Assembly (NCBI GenBank): GCA_020650975.1
Contig: JAIPMN010000425.1
Location: 5,139-69,138 of the forward strand
Source of the DNA: Apostichopus californicus
Taxonomy: Eukaryota; Echinodermata; Holothuroidea; Aspidochirotida; Stichopodidae
DNA length: 64,000 bases
Reading direction: 5' to 3'
In this document: one piece after another, positions 1 to 11,800 of the stretch
Numbering within the stretch: position 1 is the stretch's first letter
How the letters are laid out: every line of letters begins with the position of its first letter
Translations under genes and position numbers: made by a program
Notes under the pieces: model-generated
Seen by the model: the letters and a program-made list of their open reading frames with translations, nothing else
Told to the model about the DNA's origin: nothing
The model's database searches: none

Positions 1-1166
1 ACGCATGACAATAACATGTTTGGAATCTTCACGGTATGCAGCAAGCAACTACCGATGTTGTTGTTATAACTGCTATCAAAACACTAGTTTCATTTGTTGT
101 TTTTTGTTTTCTTGAGAGAAAGGCCATGGCACGGAGCACTGCTTTTGGATTATGATACTTCTGCGCAGGCGTCATTCGTAACAGTTACGAGAAAGCTGCA
201 ATTACTGCTCTATACACATGAGAACCGCACCAGATCCGCGATGGAGAATTCGACGAGGTCCTCGGCAAGTTCTAGAATTTCTGTACTTGAGCAGGTTCAT
301 AACGTAAGAGTGTAACACCATGTAGGCCAGTGATGGAGAATTCGGGGAACAAAAATTAACAAAAAGGATTTGCGAGAGAAGGACCGATCATGTTTGGAGC
401 GGGAACCCAATCAGTTAAATCTGACCCTGCCTGTATAGGTTGTTTCAATCGGGGAGATTTGGAGGGGAACAGGGTTAACCAGTGTTGACCAGTCTAAGCG
501 ACATCTGTAGTGGATGTATCCAACGTCCAACACCCGACCGGATGCTCCATTTCGACTACTATAGACTGGCTTTGTGCTAGTTGGACGAATTGTTACCCAG
601 TTAGTCGAACCACAGCATATGTTTACTGTATCAGACGGAATAACCAATGATATCTGGGCCAGGTTCATCATTAAGAGTGTCATTAGCTGATTGCACATGA
701 GAAACATACCATATGGCATAGTTATGTCTACCGAAGGTCATTTCATGCCATCGGCATCTTTAAGTGTTGTCATTATTGATTAAGGTGGTATAAACACATT
801 GCGAAGTTGTACATCAAGCTATTCCAGTACTGAGTAACTGTAAATGAACACCACCGGGGGTTCCCGAATGTTCATATGCATATACGCAACGCAACTGCCG
901 TGAAAGTGCGCAGGTCTGTCTGTGTGATAGCTCAACTGACAGCAAAATGTTGGATATTCACCAAATGCATGCAGTAAGTTCCTTGAAGCGTACATCAAAC
1001 TTGCTGTGAGTCCATATTCTAGCATAGTTACATGCACTCGCCCTCATTGACTTGTTCTCGTTACTAGGGGCATTTTGAACATTAGTATTCGAACTTGTAC
1101 TCGAGCTGATACAGCTCTGTATTCGTACTGGTACTCATACCAATGATTACTCATGCCTTACTCGTA

Positions 1167-1216
1167 ATCACGATGCTGTACCACTGATCTCTAGATCAGT
1201 GTGCTGTACTCGTGAT
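1167..1216. repeat. Nested inverted repeat (hairpin) with direct TGCTGTAC repeats
   Basis: The inner arms CACTGATCT (1182-1190) and AGATCAGTG (1193-1201) are perfect inverted repeats around a 2-nt loop. Outside them TGCTGTAC occurs twice in direct orientation (1174-1181 and 1202-1209). Outside those ATCACGA (1167-1173) and TCGTGAT (1210-1216) are again inverted. The whole can fold as a stem with a symmetric internal loop. Function unknown. Confidence 0.8.
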
Positions 1217-2142
1217 TCAGGTAGCATACGCCCATTAAAAGCCCCATTGACTTACACACTAAATCACAAAAGTAATGTGGTCTCTAAGTCTAGATAGAAG
1301 TTTTCACTAGCTAAACGTTACCCATCACCGGATAGCTGACAAGTTAGCCTTTCATGGCACCGTCAATTTTCCGTATCATGACCATGTAGATTTTTTGCTA
1401 TCAGAGCCGGAAGTTTTCGTCACTTGTAAACAAACCTCTTCACTCAGTGGTAAACAAATTTCCTACGCTGCTCCTGGGGAGGCCTAAAGGGGTCTAAAAT
1501 TGCCTCAATTGACCAAATTTTCTCACCACATGTACTTCCATTCATGCTCTTCAACATGCAATCCACAAAAAACTAGATCATGGTCGATAACAGGTTCACA
1601 AAAGATGTTCTCCTGCTGCTTTTTGGCACTTTTCAAGTCTACCGGAAACCCTCCAAAGAGGTATCAACATTATATCCGTCTAACCATAGCTTATACACTA
1701 TATACAAAACTCCCTATAGTCCTATCCTCACTCATCCCTTTTCTTAGTATCAGGAATGTGTCTCGCAATGTTCTAAAGCTGATACACAATGTTATCTTCA
1801 ATATTAAACATTACGTTCCACAAATTGCTGCCATACTGCATACGTGTCACCATCATATTGGTTGACACTACACGCTATATATACATATATTGCTGTCAAG
1901 TTATACAGATATCTACAATACTGTAGAGATCGTAGGGTGGAAACATCACTTCGTGTGGTCCAGATTTAACGGGTGTACAGCCGAGATCTGGCTTTTTTAA
2001 CGTGACTGGGCCCCCTAAATGGGTCGTACATATTTTATCGATTTTCTATCGGAGGCACAAAACACCATACTCAATTAGGCTATCTAATGGTGTTAATTAA
2101 TAAAATATGTGAAAACGTTCAGTGTGCTGTCCTTGCAGCTTA

Positions 2143-2202
2143 CGGGGGGGTGGTGTGGGGTGGGGGAGAGGGTGGGGGAGAGGGTGGGGGAGAGGGTGGC
2201 GG
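2143..2202 (+). repeat. G-rich minisatellite, potential G-quadruplex
   Basis: A unit of about 13 bp (GGGGGAGAGGGTG) repeats about three times after a run of seven G and a GGTGTGGGG segment. Many closely spaced G tracts of three or more fit the general G-quadruplex pattern. No gene is adjacent. Confidence 0.75.
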
Positions 2203-5200
2203 AAAGTGTCCCCCAATATAGTATTCAGAGTAATGATTTTCATGCGGATTTAGGCGGCACTCATCGCTGAACTAGAGTCGTATACAGTATATATATGGCC
2301 CCTCTCCCCGACCCCCCTCCAATCCGAAACCCGTATCTGGGTCCATATCTCACTTTAACAGGGAGCAGGGGCAAGAGGCTTCCCAGGGATAATATTTCAC
2401 CCAGGTGACTCATAGGGTGCTCGCAAAGTATGTGTCATCTCCTTTTTCTTTCGCGAGAGAAGGTATGAACTTCGTCGCCGATATGTAAAGGGTTCCTGCG
2501 TTGTATAGGCCTAAGACGGTGTCTTCATTATTGCATATGCCATGAGATACCCTTGTTTTTGTAGATGCAGTCTGTACAACATCTCCATCATGAATCATTA
2601 CTTCAGAAAATAAAAAACAATGGCAAATATGATATGCTAATTATATGACCACATGTACTTACAATCGTTTTTCTTATTTTGTATTTATTTTTATTTGTTG
2701 GATTCTATTTGTTTTTGTTTGGTGGTTTCGGCATGTTATTTATATTGCATGAGAAAAAGGAGTCGGATGCGGTACTGTATATGAAGGTGCAGTGTATGGC
2801 CCTGTCCAGCTATACTTTTTTCGAAGGGATACAGCTTTTAAAGCGATGGAGTGAGGACGGGGGTGGTCATGTACATGTAGTGCTCCGTTAGTACAAAGTA
2901 GGCCTATATGATGAAAAAGTCGCATTCGAAGAAGCCATAACTTCCCATCATTCTAAGCAACTGTAATAGAGAATACGGAATGCGTCATCAATGTTGTCGT
3001 AACTATATACAAAGCTTACATTCCTTAATTTGTGCATCTCATTGGCGAAAAGGACAGGCTTGATCCTGGCCCCGAATCGGCCACTGCAGACACCGACCAC
3101 TCGCTCTCCTTGTCACTTTCACCCCCCCCCCCCCTCCCAACCCCAACTCCGTCCACACCCTTCCTTCACCTCTCTTCCAGTCCACGACAGTCACTTGCAA
3201 CTATTTTAAGAATAAAATAAAATCAAACAGGCACAGTCGATAACCGTTTTAATTATTCTCTCTTACGTATATGTTGAACTAATTGCATATTAATAGCTAT
3301 ACTGATACCATATGGTATTCGTTTATGATGCTGTTTACGGTCTTTAACAATTACGAAATCACGAGGCTAAGAATTTCCAATCGAACCTTAGCATTTTGTA
3401 GCATTTCCACCTACAATATTGCCACTACTTTGCCGAATACCACAAAATGTTTAGGCTGGTGGTATATTGCGCCCAGGCTCGTCACGTAACAGTATAGGTA
3501 TAAAGTGACATTATGATACAATTTGGTAAAGATGTGCTAAAATTATCACCATGTTTCAAACTTTAATGCACATGTTTACAGTACGCCCGATGCATGCAGG
3601 TATGGGATTGGGTGGGAGGAGGGGTGAGGACAGGAGCCACCGGGGAAAACCGTGGCTCTCAATAAAATTAAAGGGGTGCAGTCGAGGCCGGTTTTAGGGC
3701 ATTCTTTGACAGTTTTGGAATATCCATTTCTAGATAACCTTGTTCTTGATGATAATATTTATCTGTTTGTATAACAACGTTGTCGATACGATGGTGAGAT
3801 AAATGTAGCAAGGGGGTAGATCTTGGTATCATCAAGCGGTGCGTCATTTTTTTTCATTTTAGGCTGACTTGAGAAATATACTTGATACTTGATATATTGA
3901 AGATAGTCAATTAAACACTAGCTTTAGTCAAGCTTGTATTTCTATACCACCTTTTATTTTGAGAATGATCCTTTAATCATCTGAGGCTCATCAATTAAAG
4001 TGGCTGGACGTCTAGTCTAACACATATTCCATTCTCTCCGTTCCGCAGATGCGACAAAAAAATCCTACAATAGTAAAGCATAATACTTTTATGTCCTCAG
4101 TATAACATTTTTGGTATAACACATTTATAAAGCACATATGATGTAGTGTTGAATGTCATCTAAGGGTGTTGTTTCGGTTGAGTTATAAGTAATTATAAAA
4201 CCATATAGTAACATTTAAAACTACATTGAGGAGGTGACGTCAACATTAAGTTACCCTTAATTAAAGGAGCGTTCCAGAGATCAGTAAATTTAAAGCTGGA
4301 TATCTTGAAAACTGGAATTACTATAGAAATATTACTAGCACTCATAAGTGGTGTTTGGTTATGACATATCAAAACTACTATTCTCCGTTAAAAGCGTTCT
4401 TAAATCTCATCTGACCGCCAGTTTCATCATAACAGAATATTTTATTGAATACATCTAGGCCGTGATACTCCCAACCGTGTAAAACTACTACTTGAGGGCA
4501 GATCTGGCAGTAACCCCAGATATATTCTGAGACTGAAAGAATTGTATCGCGTCACTCTGCTGGAATGTTCATTGAAAACTTCAAACCTATAAACTGGGGT
4601 CAACATGTCACCAATTAATACCAAGTAACGCACCACCATAGACCATTCACATCTATCGTTATACGACCATTAATTAGCGAACCTATACCGCCGACTCCCT
4701 CGGTTGAATGTATGTACGGCGTCGCTTACTATGGGTATATAGGTATGGTAGTGACTGTTAGCGCTACAGACGGCCATATATGGCTGCTGTAAAGATGGTT
4801 GAGCCAAGTAGCTTCATGACTGCTCCCTTCCCAAATCTTCATACTCTGATTCTACGTCATCACTGTGGCTTCATAGGCCGCATTCCTCCGCTTTCGTAAA
4901 CACGACCGCAATTGGTCGAAGGAACTTGGTGAAGGAACTATGGTACGTCGTCAATGATTGGATCAGACAAGCCTTTACCGCAGGGATCCCCGCGGTGAAC
5001 TATGGGTAAACATGGTTGTAGACCGGTGAGGAAGAAAGGAAGGAAGCTCGTGGGACATAACGGGAAACCAGTTTAGCGACAAACAGGAATGATACACATG
5101 GAGACGTCATGTCACCTAAAGAGCAAAAAAAAAACCAAAAAAAAACCAACAGTTCAACGTATTATTCAGTGATTAACATACACGATGTCCAACTGTTCAT

Positions 5201-5875
5201 CATATTATTATAGCTTCATGTTACCGTCGTTTCTTACATTTGAGCGATGTTCTTCTATGCCCGGTTACAAATAATCGATACATAAAATTCGTTTTGCCTA
5301 TCACACCCTTGTGATTGGGTTCTGTGTTAGGATCATGCAAGATTCTGAAATAAAGCAATTTGCCCGAATATTCTAACCCTTTCTGCACATTGCAGGTATA
5401 TTATACCTGACACTCTTCTTAAACCATAAAGTATACTGACATCATATACGCACATATATACATAATGTTGCCTATAGACCGGTTGCATAAGTGCTGTATC
5501 AAATTAACCGGCAAGTTGAAAAACACCTTGTTGAACACCCACGGGAATGTATACCATTATACAAAACTACTTCCGACTGTTTACTTGTTGACAAGTGTAG
5601 AGTTAGTGTGTGTTCATGAATATTTAGAGATAATATCTTGTTACATATTGAATTGTTACGTTAAGCACATTTTTGGAGTTGTTTTTTTAGTTAAATCAGC
5701 ATGTGGGGTGTCATATCGGTAGATTCGACTGCGTCAATGAAACCACATCCTTCATTTGGCGTCACCCTACAATTTTTGTCATATATACCAAAACAACTCT
5801 AGCATTTGAATACTTCCTATTATATATGTTTACAACGCACAACGAACAAGTTATTATATAGCTTTGTAATTATTT

Positions 5876-6252
5876 CAGGCCCGTAGCCAGAAATTCTAAC
5901 TTTGGTGAGGGCGGGTGGGAGTGGGGTAGGCTGCGGGTAACCAACAGTTACAGAGAGTCACAAACAATTTAAGGCAGGGGTACAATATTTGTTTCGTGTA
6001 ATTTGTGAAGTTTTTTGTACACATGGTGGTGGCACAAAATTGGGCACAAGTCAGCAGGAAGGGGAAGGGGAGGACGGGGAGGTGGAGGGGAAGGTGAGGT
6101 TGAGGGGAAGGGGAAGGGGAGGTTGAGGGGAAGGAGAAGGGGAGGTGGAGGGGAATGGGAATGGGAGGTGATGGGGAAGGGGAGGGAAGGGGAGATGAAG
6201 GGGAAGGGGAGATGGAGGGGAAGGGATGGGCCGGGAGACGGCTACGGGCCTG
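5876..6252. mobile_element. Small TIR element (MITE-like), 377 bp
   Basis: The left end CAGGCCCGTAGCC (5876-5888) and the right end GGCTACGGGCCTG (6240-6252) are perfect 13-bp inverted terminal repeats. ATTT flanks both ends directly (5872-5875 and 6253-6256), a possible 4-bp target duplication of low information. The interior is a purine-rich minisatellite (GGGGAAGGGGAGG-like units) with no transposase. A non-autonomous DNA transposon fits best; I cannot assign a superfamily. Confidence 0.6.
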
Positions 6253-6444
6253 ATTTATCTTATGAATAACAAAGTTATTAACATATATTTATGAATTTAA
6301 ATTAAAAAGGGGAGGTTGAGGGGAAGGATTAGGGGAAGGGGAGGTGGAGGGGAAGGGGAGATGAAAGGGAAGGAGGGGGAATGGATGGGATTGGGGACGG
6401 CTACGGGCCTGATTTATCTTATGAATAACAAAGTTGTTAACATA
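6253..6444. repeat. Tandem duplication of the TIR element's right half plus flank
   Basis: The right TIR recurs at 6399-6411, about 159 bp after the first, preceded by the same purine-rich repeat and followed by the same flank (ATTTATCTTATGAATAACAA and onward). The duplication therefore happened after insertion and includes host flank, so it is a segmental event and not a second transposition. Confidence 0.7.
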
Positions 6445-6981
6445 ACTGTATTAATTAAAATTTCGGATGTTATGTATAAGATCAGTTAGTGCATAAGATT
6501 TAAAGGCGTTCACATAAAAGTTTTTTCTTCACAGTGAGACTAAATATCGTTTATTCTGCCTGCGAAACCAGATCCAGCTCGAAGGGGAGCTTTGAAGCCT
6601 CTGGTTCTCTTATCGTAAGCCTTCAAATAATCATATGTCTAATAATTAGCATAAACGGCAAATTCTTGTGCTGTCATTGGACAAAAATTGTCATAAGTTT
6701 GTATGAGAAATCGCCATCTGACTTTTTCCTATACTACATAAATGCCAGTTTCTCGTGTTCTCATTGGCTCATTCAGATTTTAAAGTTTGTGATTAGAGGA
6801 AAACCGTTATATGGGCCTAATTTCATAGGAATCTGATAGTTTCTCGCATTCTCTTGGGAGAACTTTGTCACATATCAGTGTTTTACTAGTTCTTTGAAAC
6901 AAAACAAATACGGTAAATGTGATAGAAGGCGGTAGTTGTCCAATCAGGGCACACCATATAGGCGCACCATACTCTCCAATC

Positions 6982-7010
6982 TGAGGCCCGTAGACAGGAA
7001 TTTTGGGTTG
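6982..7010. mobile_element. Decayed left end of the same TIR family
   Basis: GGCCCGTAGACAGGAATTTTGGG resembles the left end at 5876 (GGCCCGTAGCCAGAAATT). No matching right end is visible nearby. It is probably a truncated relic. Confidence 0.35.
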
Positions 7011-7529
7011 AATTTTAGCATAGCCTTTACAAATATAGGAATCGGGCTGAAGTTAAGTTCTTGAAGATGACCTGATGCGGAACAGTTTGTAACATTTGAT
7101 AATCACGAGGGTTTTTACATATTATTGTTCCGGAAACTTGAGTGAATTTGTGTGGGAAGCCAAATAGAGCTATAATTTTTGCAACTGGCAACGACTTCTT
7201 GAACTGTGTGTTGTTCACTCTGTGTTCGAATAATACAAGACATATTTGTAAATCTTTTTATAGATATCTATACATACCTTATACTTTGAATAGTTTGTAT
7301 TCGGTCGAGAATGCATACATCAGGAGTACCATCACCGATGCGTGACAAGAAAATATCAGTTGCATGCCATATGATACAATGAATAGATAGGTTCATAACG
7401 ATTGCCGTACTATTGAAAATAGGCTTACGATGTCCATGACTCAGTGCGTGCAGACATAGCATGCATATGCTTTGTCACTGTAATGGGCTTATATACGTAT
7501 ACTAAATATATATATAGTATAAGTATATA

Positions 7530-7530
7530 A

Positions 7531-7562
<32 letters not shown>
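7530..7562. repeat. (ATT)n microsatellite
   Basis: About eleven consecutive ATT units follow an AT-rich palindromic stretch. I see no element attached to it. Confidence 0.9.
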
Positions 7563-7563
<1 letters not shown>

Positions 7564-8499
7564 CGTGGTCTCAAAGAAACACTATTGATTGTATATTTTG
7601 ACAATATTTAAAAAGGCTGAGTTTTTTCCACCAAAATCAAAAATGTGCAAAACAAGTACTATAACCAGTCCGCAGGATGCTGTAAATTCAACGAACATGA
7701 CAGACCTGTATATACCCATTCTGCGACATCCAACTCCCTACTCCGATATCAACAATAAGTTTAACCCGATCGCGCGCACTTCATAAATATTTTAATAAAT
7801 GCAGATCATTTTGTATTAAACAAATTTATATGATATTATTCTGTTTTACATGTATTGATGTTTCTGTATACTAATATAGCCTATAATCCTTGAACTGCTC
7901 ATAACTGTCGTTCACCTCATGCTGTGGGTTTTTATTTTTAATATCGGGTGTTTGCCTGAGTTAGACATTCACTACATACGGTAACGTGTGTACGGTATTT
8001 TATTTATATTTTCATTTGCAACCTTTAAATTTTTTTTCATGTCTCATTCCAACGTTTCTGGCCCAACTTTGATGGAAACACTGATTCAATGTAATGTGTA
8101 ACAGGTATCTCTTCAGTTCACTTCAGTTCACGACTCTCCGCTCTCTATGCATAACCGTGATCGCGAAATTATGAAAACAAATTCTACACCAGATGCAGTT
8201 GAAACTGATTTAAAAAAAATAACTGGTAATTTTTGTTTACAACAGTATCGTTTTGAATAAATCTTTGTAGGGTTATCGAAATGATCGGTATTTCATTCAG
8301 TCTAGTACATCGATAATAATCATTCTTGTTATAAGTTATATCGTATACAACTGCAAAGCTGTAAGCGGAGCTCTGGTTGCAATTCACTGTATACAACTTC
8401 CGTTTTGAACAAGAGACTTCCACCTTTGCACAGAACGGAATTCCAGTAGGAATACAAGTCAAAGTGGGCGTGGTCTTAAGAGCTAGCGAGAGTCGTCTG

Positions 8500-8715
8500 C
8501 TAAGAGCACAGGGGTTTTTAACTTTTATCCGCGGTGTTTGAACGGTCTTTCTGTGTTCTGCTCCTTCTCGTTCGAGCCTCGCGCTTCCTGTACATTCCAG
8601 CTCGGACTGTCGCATTGATCGGATTCTCCTTAGCGCTCCTTTGGAATCTTGTGGGCTATCTCGCTCTTTTTCTTTTCTTCTTTTCCGTGTGAAAAACCAG
8701 GAAACATACATTACT
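8500..8715 (+). promoter_or_regulatory. TPM: Probable 5' leader and promoter zone of exon 1a
   Basis: This GC- and CpG-rich stretch lies directly before the exon 1a start. It ends in a pyrimidine tract (about 8659-8689) followed by CAG at 8698-8700. That could be part of the leader, or a splice acceptor that would give a spliced 5' UTR with exon sequence from 8701. GGGCGTGG at 8466-8473 resembles a KLF/GC box. I see no clear TATA box, so the transcription start is not placed. Confidence 0.35.
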
Positions 8716-8829
8716 ATGGATACCATCAAGAAGAAGCTGAGTCAACTTAAGGCCGACAAAGAAAAGGCGCTTGACGAGAAAGATGTTGCGGAAGCGTCGA
8801 TGAAGGAAGCTTTGGAGAGGGAGGAACAG
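8716..8829 (+). CDS. TPM: Tropomyosin exon 1a (residues 1-38, long isoforms)
   Basis: It begins MDTIKKKLSQLK, matching the conserved MDAIKKKM start of long tropomyosins. This N-terminus overlaps the C-terminus of the next dimer on actin. The 38 codons equal the usual exon 1a length, end at a phase-0 boundary (CAG) and are followed by a GT donor (gtaaaa). The start context is good, with A at -3 and G at +4. Upstream in-frame codons are open but contain no ATG, so this Met is chosen. Confidence 0.95.
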
Positions 8830-11800
8830 GTAAAAAAAAAAACACATGCAAAACTAAATGAAAATATCATTGCATCTATATTGGTGCGGTATAGCGTTTA
8901 AATAATGTACTCGACCTACATTGATAACCATAGTGTATAGACTTCCACTAACAACTCTATACAAACTGCAATCTGTGCCCATCTTGTCGGTACGAAGTTC
9001 AAACGTACAAGCATGTGCAGTGGTTTAGGAATAAGACGTACAGTGCAGTAATGGCTATGTGTAATTGATGGGGAGGTGTTCATGAGGGTTAGGAAAACGC
9101 CAAGCATTTAGCAGGCTCAAACCATGCTCGCATTGTTCCCATTTCTTTTGAGGCGTAACATATTCGGAGCACCCGCCCTGTGTGCGGTTAGGTATAGGTT
9201 CTCGTTGTCATTGTCATTCGCTACCAGTATGTGCATCGCATATAGCTTATACTTGTCGTTATGCGAGCGCAAAGTAAAAAGAATGTATTCGAACATTGCT
9301 CGAAGAATGAGCATAGCTTCATTTCTTGAGCGTGAAGTTAAGTCAGTTCTGATTTTCTGCAACCTAAAGCATGCTTGTTGCAGATAATCTTACACGTTGC
9401 ATCCACCAACTATCCTAACACTATACAGAGCTATTACGTAACAACCGCAACACCTTGATTCAGTATCAATTTGGTCACTAACATATGTTGCATGTATATC
9501 GCCTACATCGTGGAATTCCTTTATTCGATCGACGTCAATATTGGGACCGATCCTCTGCACAACTGAATGCCCTTTTCGGGTATTCCCCGGTGCTGCGGAA
9601 TGGGGATTACGTAATCGTTAACGTGCAGGTCTAATCGACTAAACCTCTCTGTGTTATTGGATATATATAGGCCTATCACCTGTTGGTGTAGGCTACATTT
9701 TATTACTGAGTGGCCATAGATGTATATAATTTGTCGCGGATGTGAAGGTAGGGGGGGGGGGTTAGAAGGGCAAGGTGGTTAGGAGGGGTAGTGTTCAGAG
9801 AACGTAGAGCAGTTACCGTAAACAAGGCGGTAATTAGTAATTCTAAGTTCTAAAAGCAGCACAAAACAAGATCGTTTGGTGATATTCTATAAGCATGAAT
9901 TGACAATAGAGGGATTAGTAAGAGATATAAATACAACTCGAGAAGTCGGCGTTCCATAGGATGCAAGCAACAGCATTGAAGCCATTTCTCATAGTGATCT
10001 TGAATATACCTAGGTAATAGAAAACAATCTATTTTGAACGCCAAACAGCGAACAAAGGGAAGGAAATTGGTAAAGAATGCCTAAACAAAAACTCACATTT
10101 TTAAGGGTAAGATTAACATTCGGATACAGTCGTACGTGTCTTATATCACCTGAACCAAATATGAATTGTGACGCAAATGTACACATGAAGGTCATAGTCA
10201 AATATCGCTAATCAGGAGCATAGCATCAAATGTAAGCAGTGTAGCATTAATGTAAATCAATACAAGAAGCTAAACCAGCATAGTCCAACACAGACGTTTA
10301 TATGGTGGGATTGCGCAAAGTGACAAAAACAAAAATAGGTTCGATGACGTCATCACTGACGACCTTGAGTTTGTAATGGGTATGAGTGTTACCCTTTGAA
10401 TGGCCAGATGCACGTAAGAAATATCACCTATAACAGAATGTCAGTGGTGAGACATCATAGGGTAGTGACGTCATAGACTTACACTCAGTACAATACCAAT
10501 TAAATTGTTCCCTTTCGTTTTTCCACATATCATCCCTAGATAGCTTTAGGCATGTATCTTAGCAACGGGCTAATCAGCTGAAGCTATCAAGACGGGGAGG
10601 GAACTGCACCATCTTAAATTGTTCGCAGCCTAATGTGTGTTTGTTGAAATATTTAGACTTCGTTATGTCCATTTTACATGAAAATATTTTAGAAAGCCTT
10701 TAAACGTCACTTCCGTGGCATCAACGGTTCAGTTAAGTCCTCGGTTCGACCTTGGTTTGCAAGACCATGTAAGTTGTAACTGCTTCTAGTCTACCCACTT
10801 ATAGCCACTTACACTTGATAATACTTAATTTGGTATAAAAGATACATACACCTAGAACACCTAGAAACTGTCAACCACGTGACATCATCGGTTCAATGAC
10901 GTCATCACTTTATCCTCGTTTTGTCAGACCATGTAAGTCGTACCGACTACTCTAGTCTACCAACATATAGCTAGCCTCTTACGCTTGATAAGTCGTAATT
11001 TAGCATAAAAGCTACCTACGCGAAATAGTTACAAAATGTCATCCTCGTGACGTCACGGTACAATGACGTCAGCAGGTCAGCTACAAGTTGCATCGTTAGA
11101 AGTTAGCGTTTACGAAGAGTCAACCACATACACCCTGTGTTTGAAAACCAGATGATTTCGCTGTACTGATATCCTCCCAGTCCTATGCAGTCCCTATACA
11201 TTGGGTGTGACCACGTGGTCATGACGTAGTGTTAAGATTTATTAAATCACGATAATCTTTTAAACTGAACAAAGATGCTACATATGACTTACCGTAAAGA
11301 CCCCTTGTTGTACCTTCATTGTACACGATCACGTTTAGTGTTATATATACTCCATGCATGGTAAGAATTCGCCTAACATAACCTAACATCGCCTAACATA
11401 CTTCCAGTACGTCACATATTGTCTCCCTAATTATGCACACTATGTAGTCTAGCGGATATCCGAATCACTGGGAACTCCACAAGCACAGGGACATCGCATT
11501 CAATCGCATATTATTTTACGATCACATTGGTACAGTTTCAATGATCTAGTTTTAAATTAGCCTCGGTATTTGGAACAGAGCCATAAAAGACAATCAAGCG
11601 GTGACTGAAGTGATATCGATAACATTATCAATACTGTGATGGCCTATATTAGCAATAAGAACACGCCCACTTTAGGCTTTAAGAGCGCAGAGAATCTAAT
11701 GAACGTGACACTGCAGATGTACAAATAACTTACAGGGATGTTACGTAACGAGTTGCTACCATAATTATTTTACAAATAGGGTTTTTTTTTTTATTTAAAA

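Larger units (their letters stand above)
1..8500. other. Intergenic stretch upstream of tropomyosin
   Basis: I see no convincing coding exon on either strand: the open frames are short, low-complexity and lack family motifs. It holds a nested hairpin (1167-1216), a G-rich minisatellite (2143-2202), purine-rich repeats inside a small TIR element (5876-6252) with a partly duplicated copy (to about 6444), a decayed left end of the same family (about 6982), and an ATT microsatellite (7530-7562). CpG is common here, in contrast to most of the gene body after 21.5 kb. Distal regulatory elements of tropomyosin may lie here, but nothing in the sequence proves one. Confidence 0.6.

Noticed and set aside
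6015-6269. Gly/Arg/Glu-rich open frame
   Set aside because: It is a translation of the GGGGA minisatellite inside the TIR element.
8184-8729. Minus-strand open frame of 181 codons over the tropomyosin leader
   Set aside because: It overlaps exon 1a on the opposite strand and shows no recognisable domain. It is probably chance opening in the leader region.
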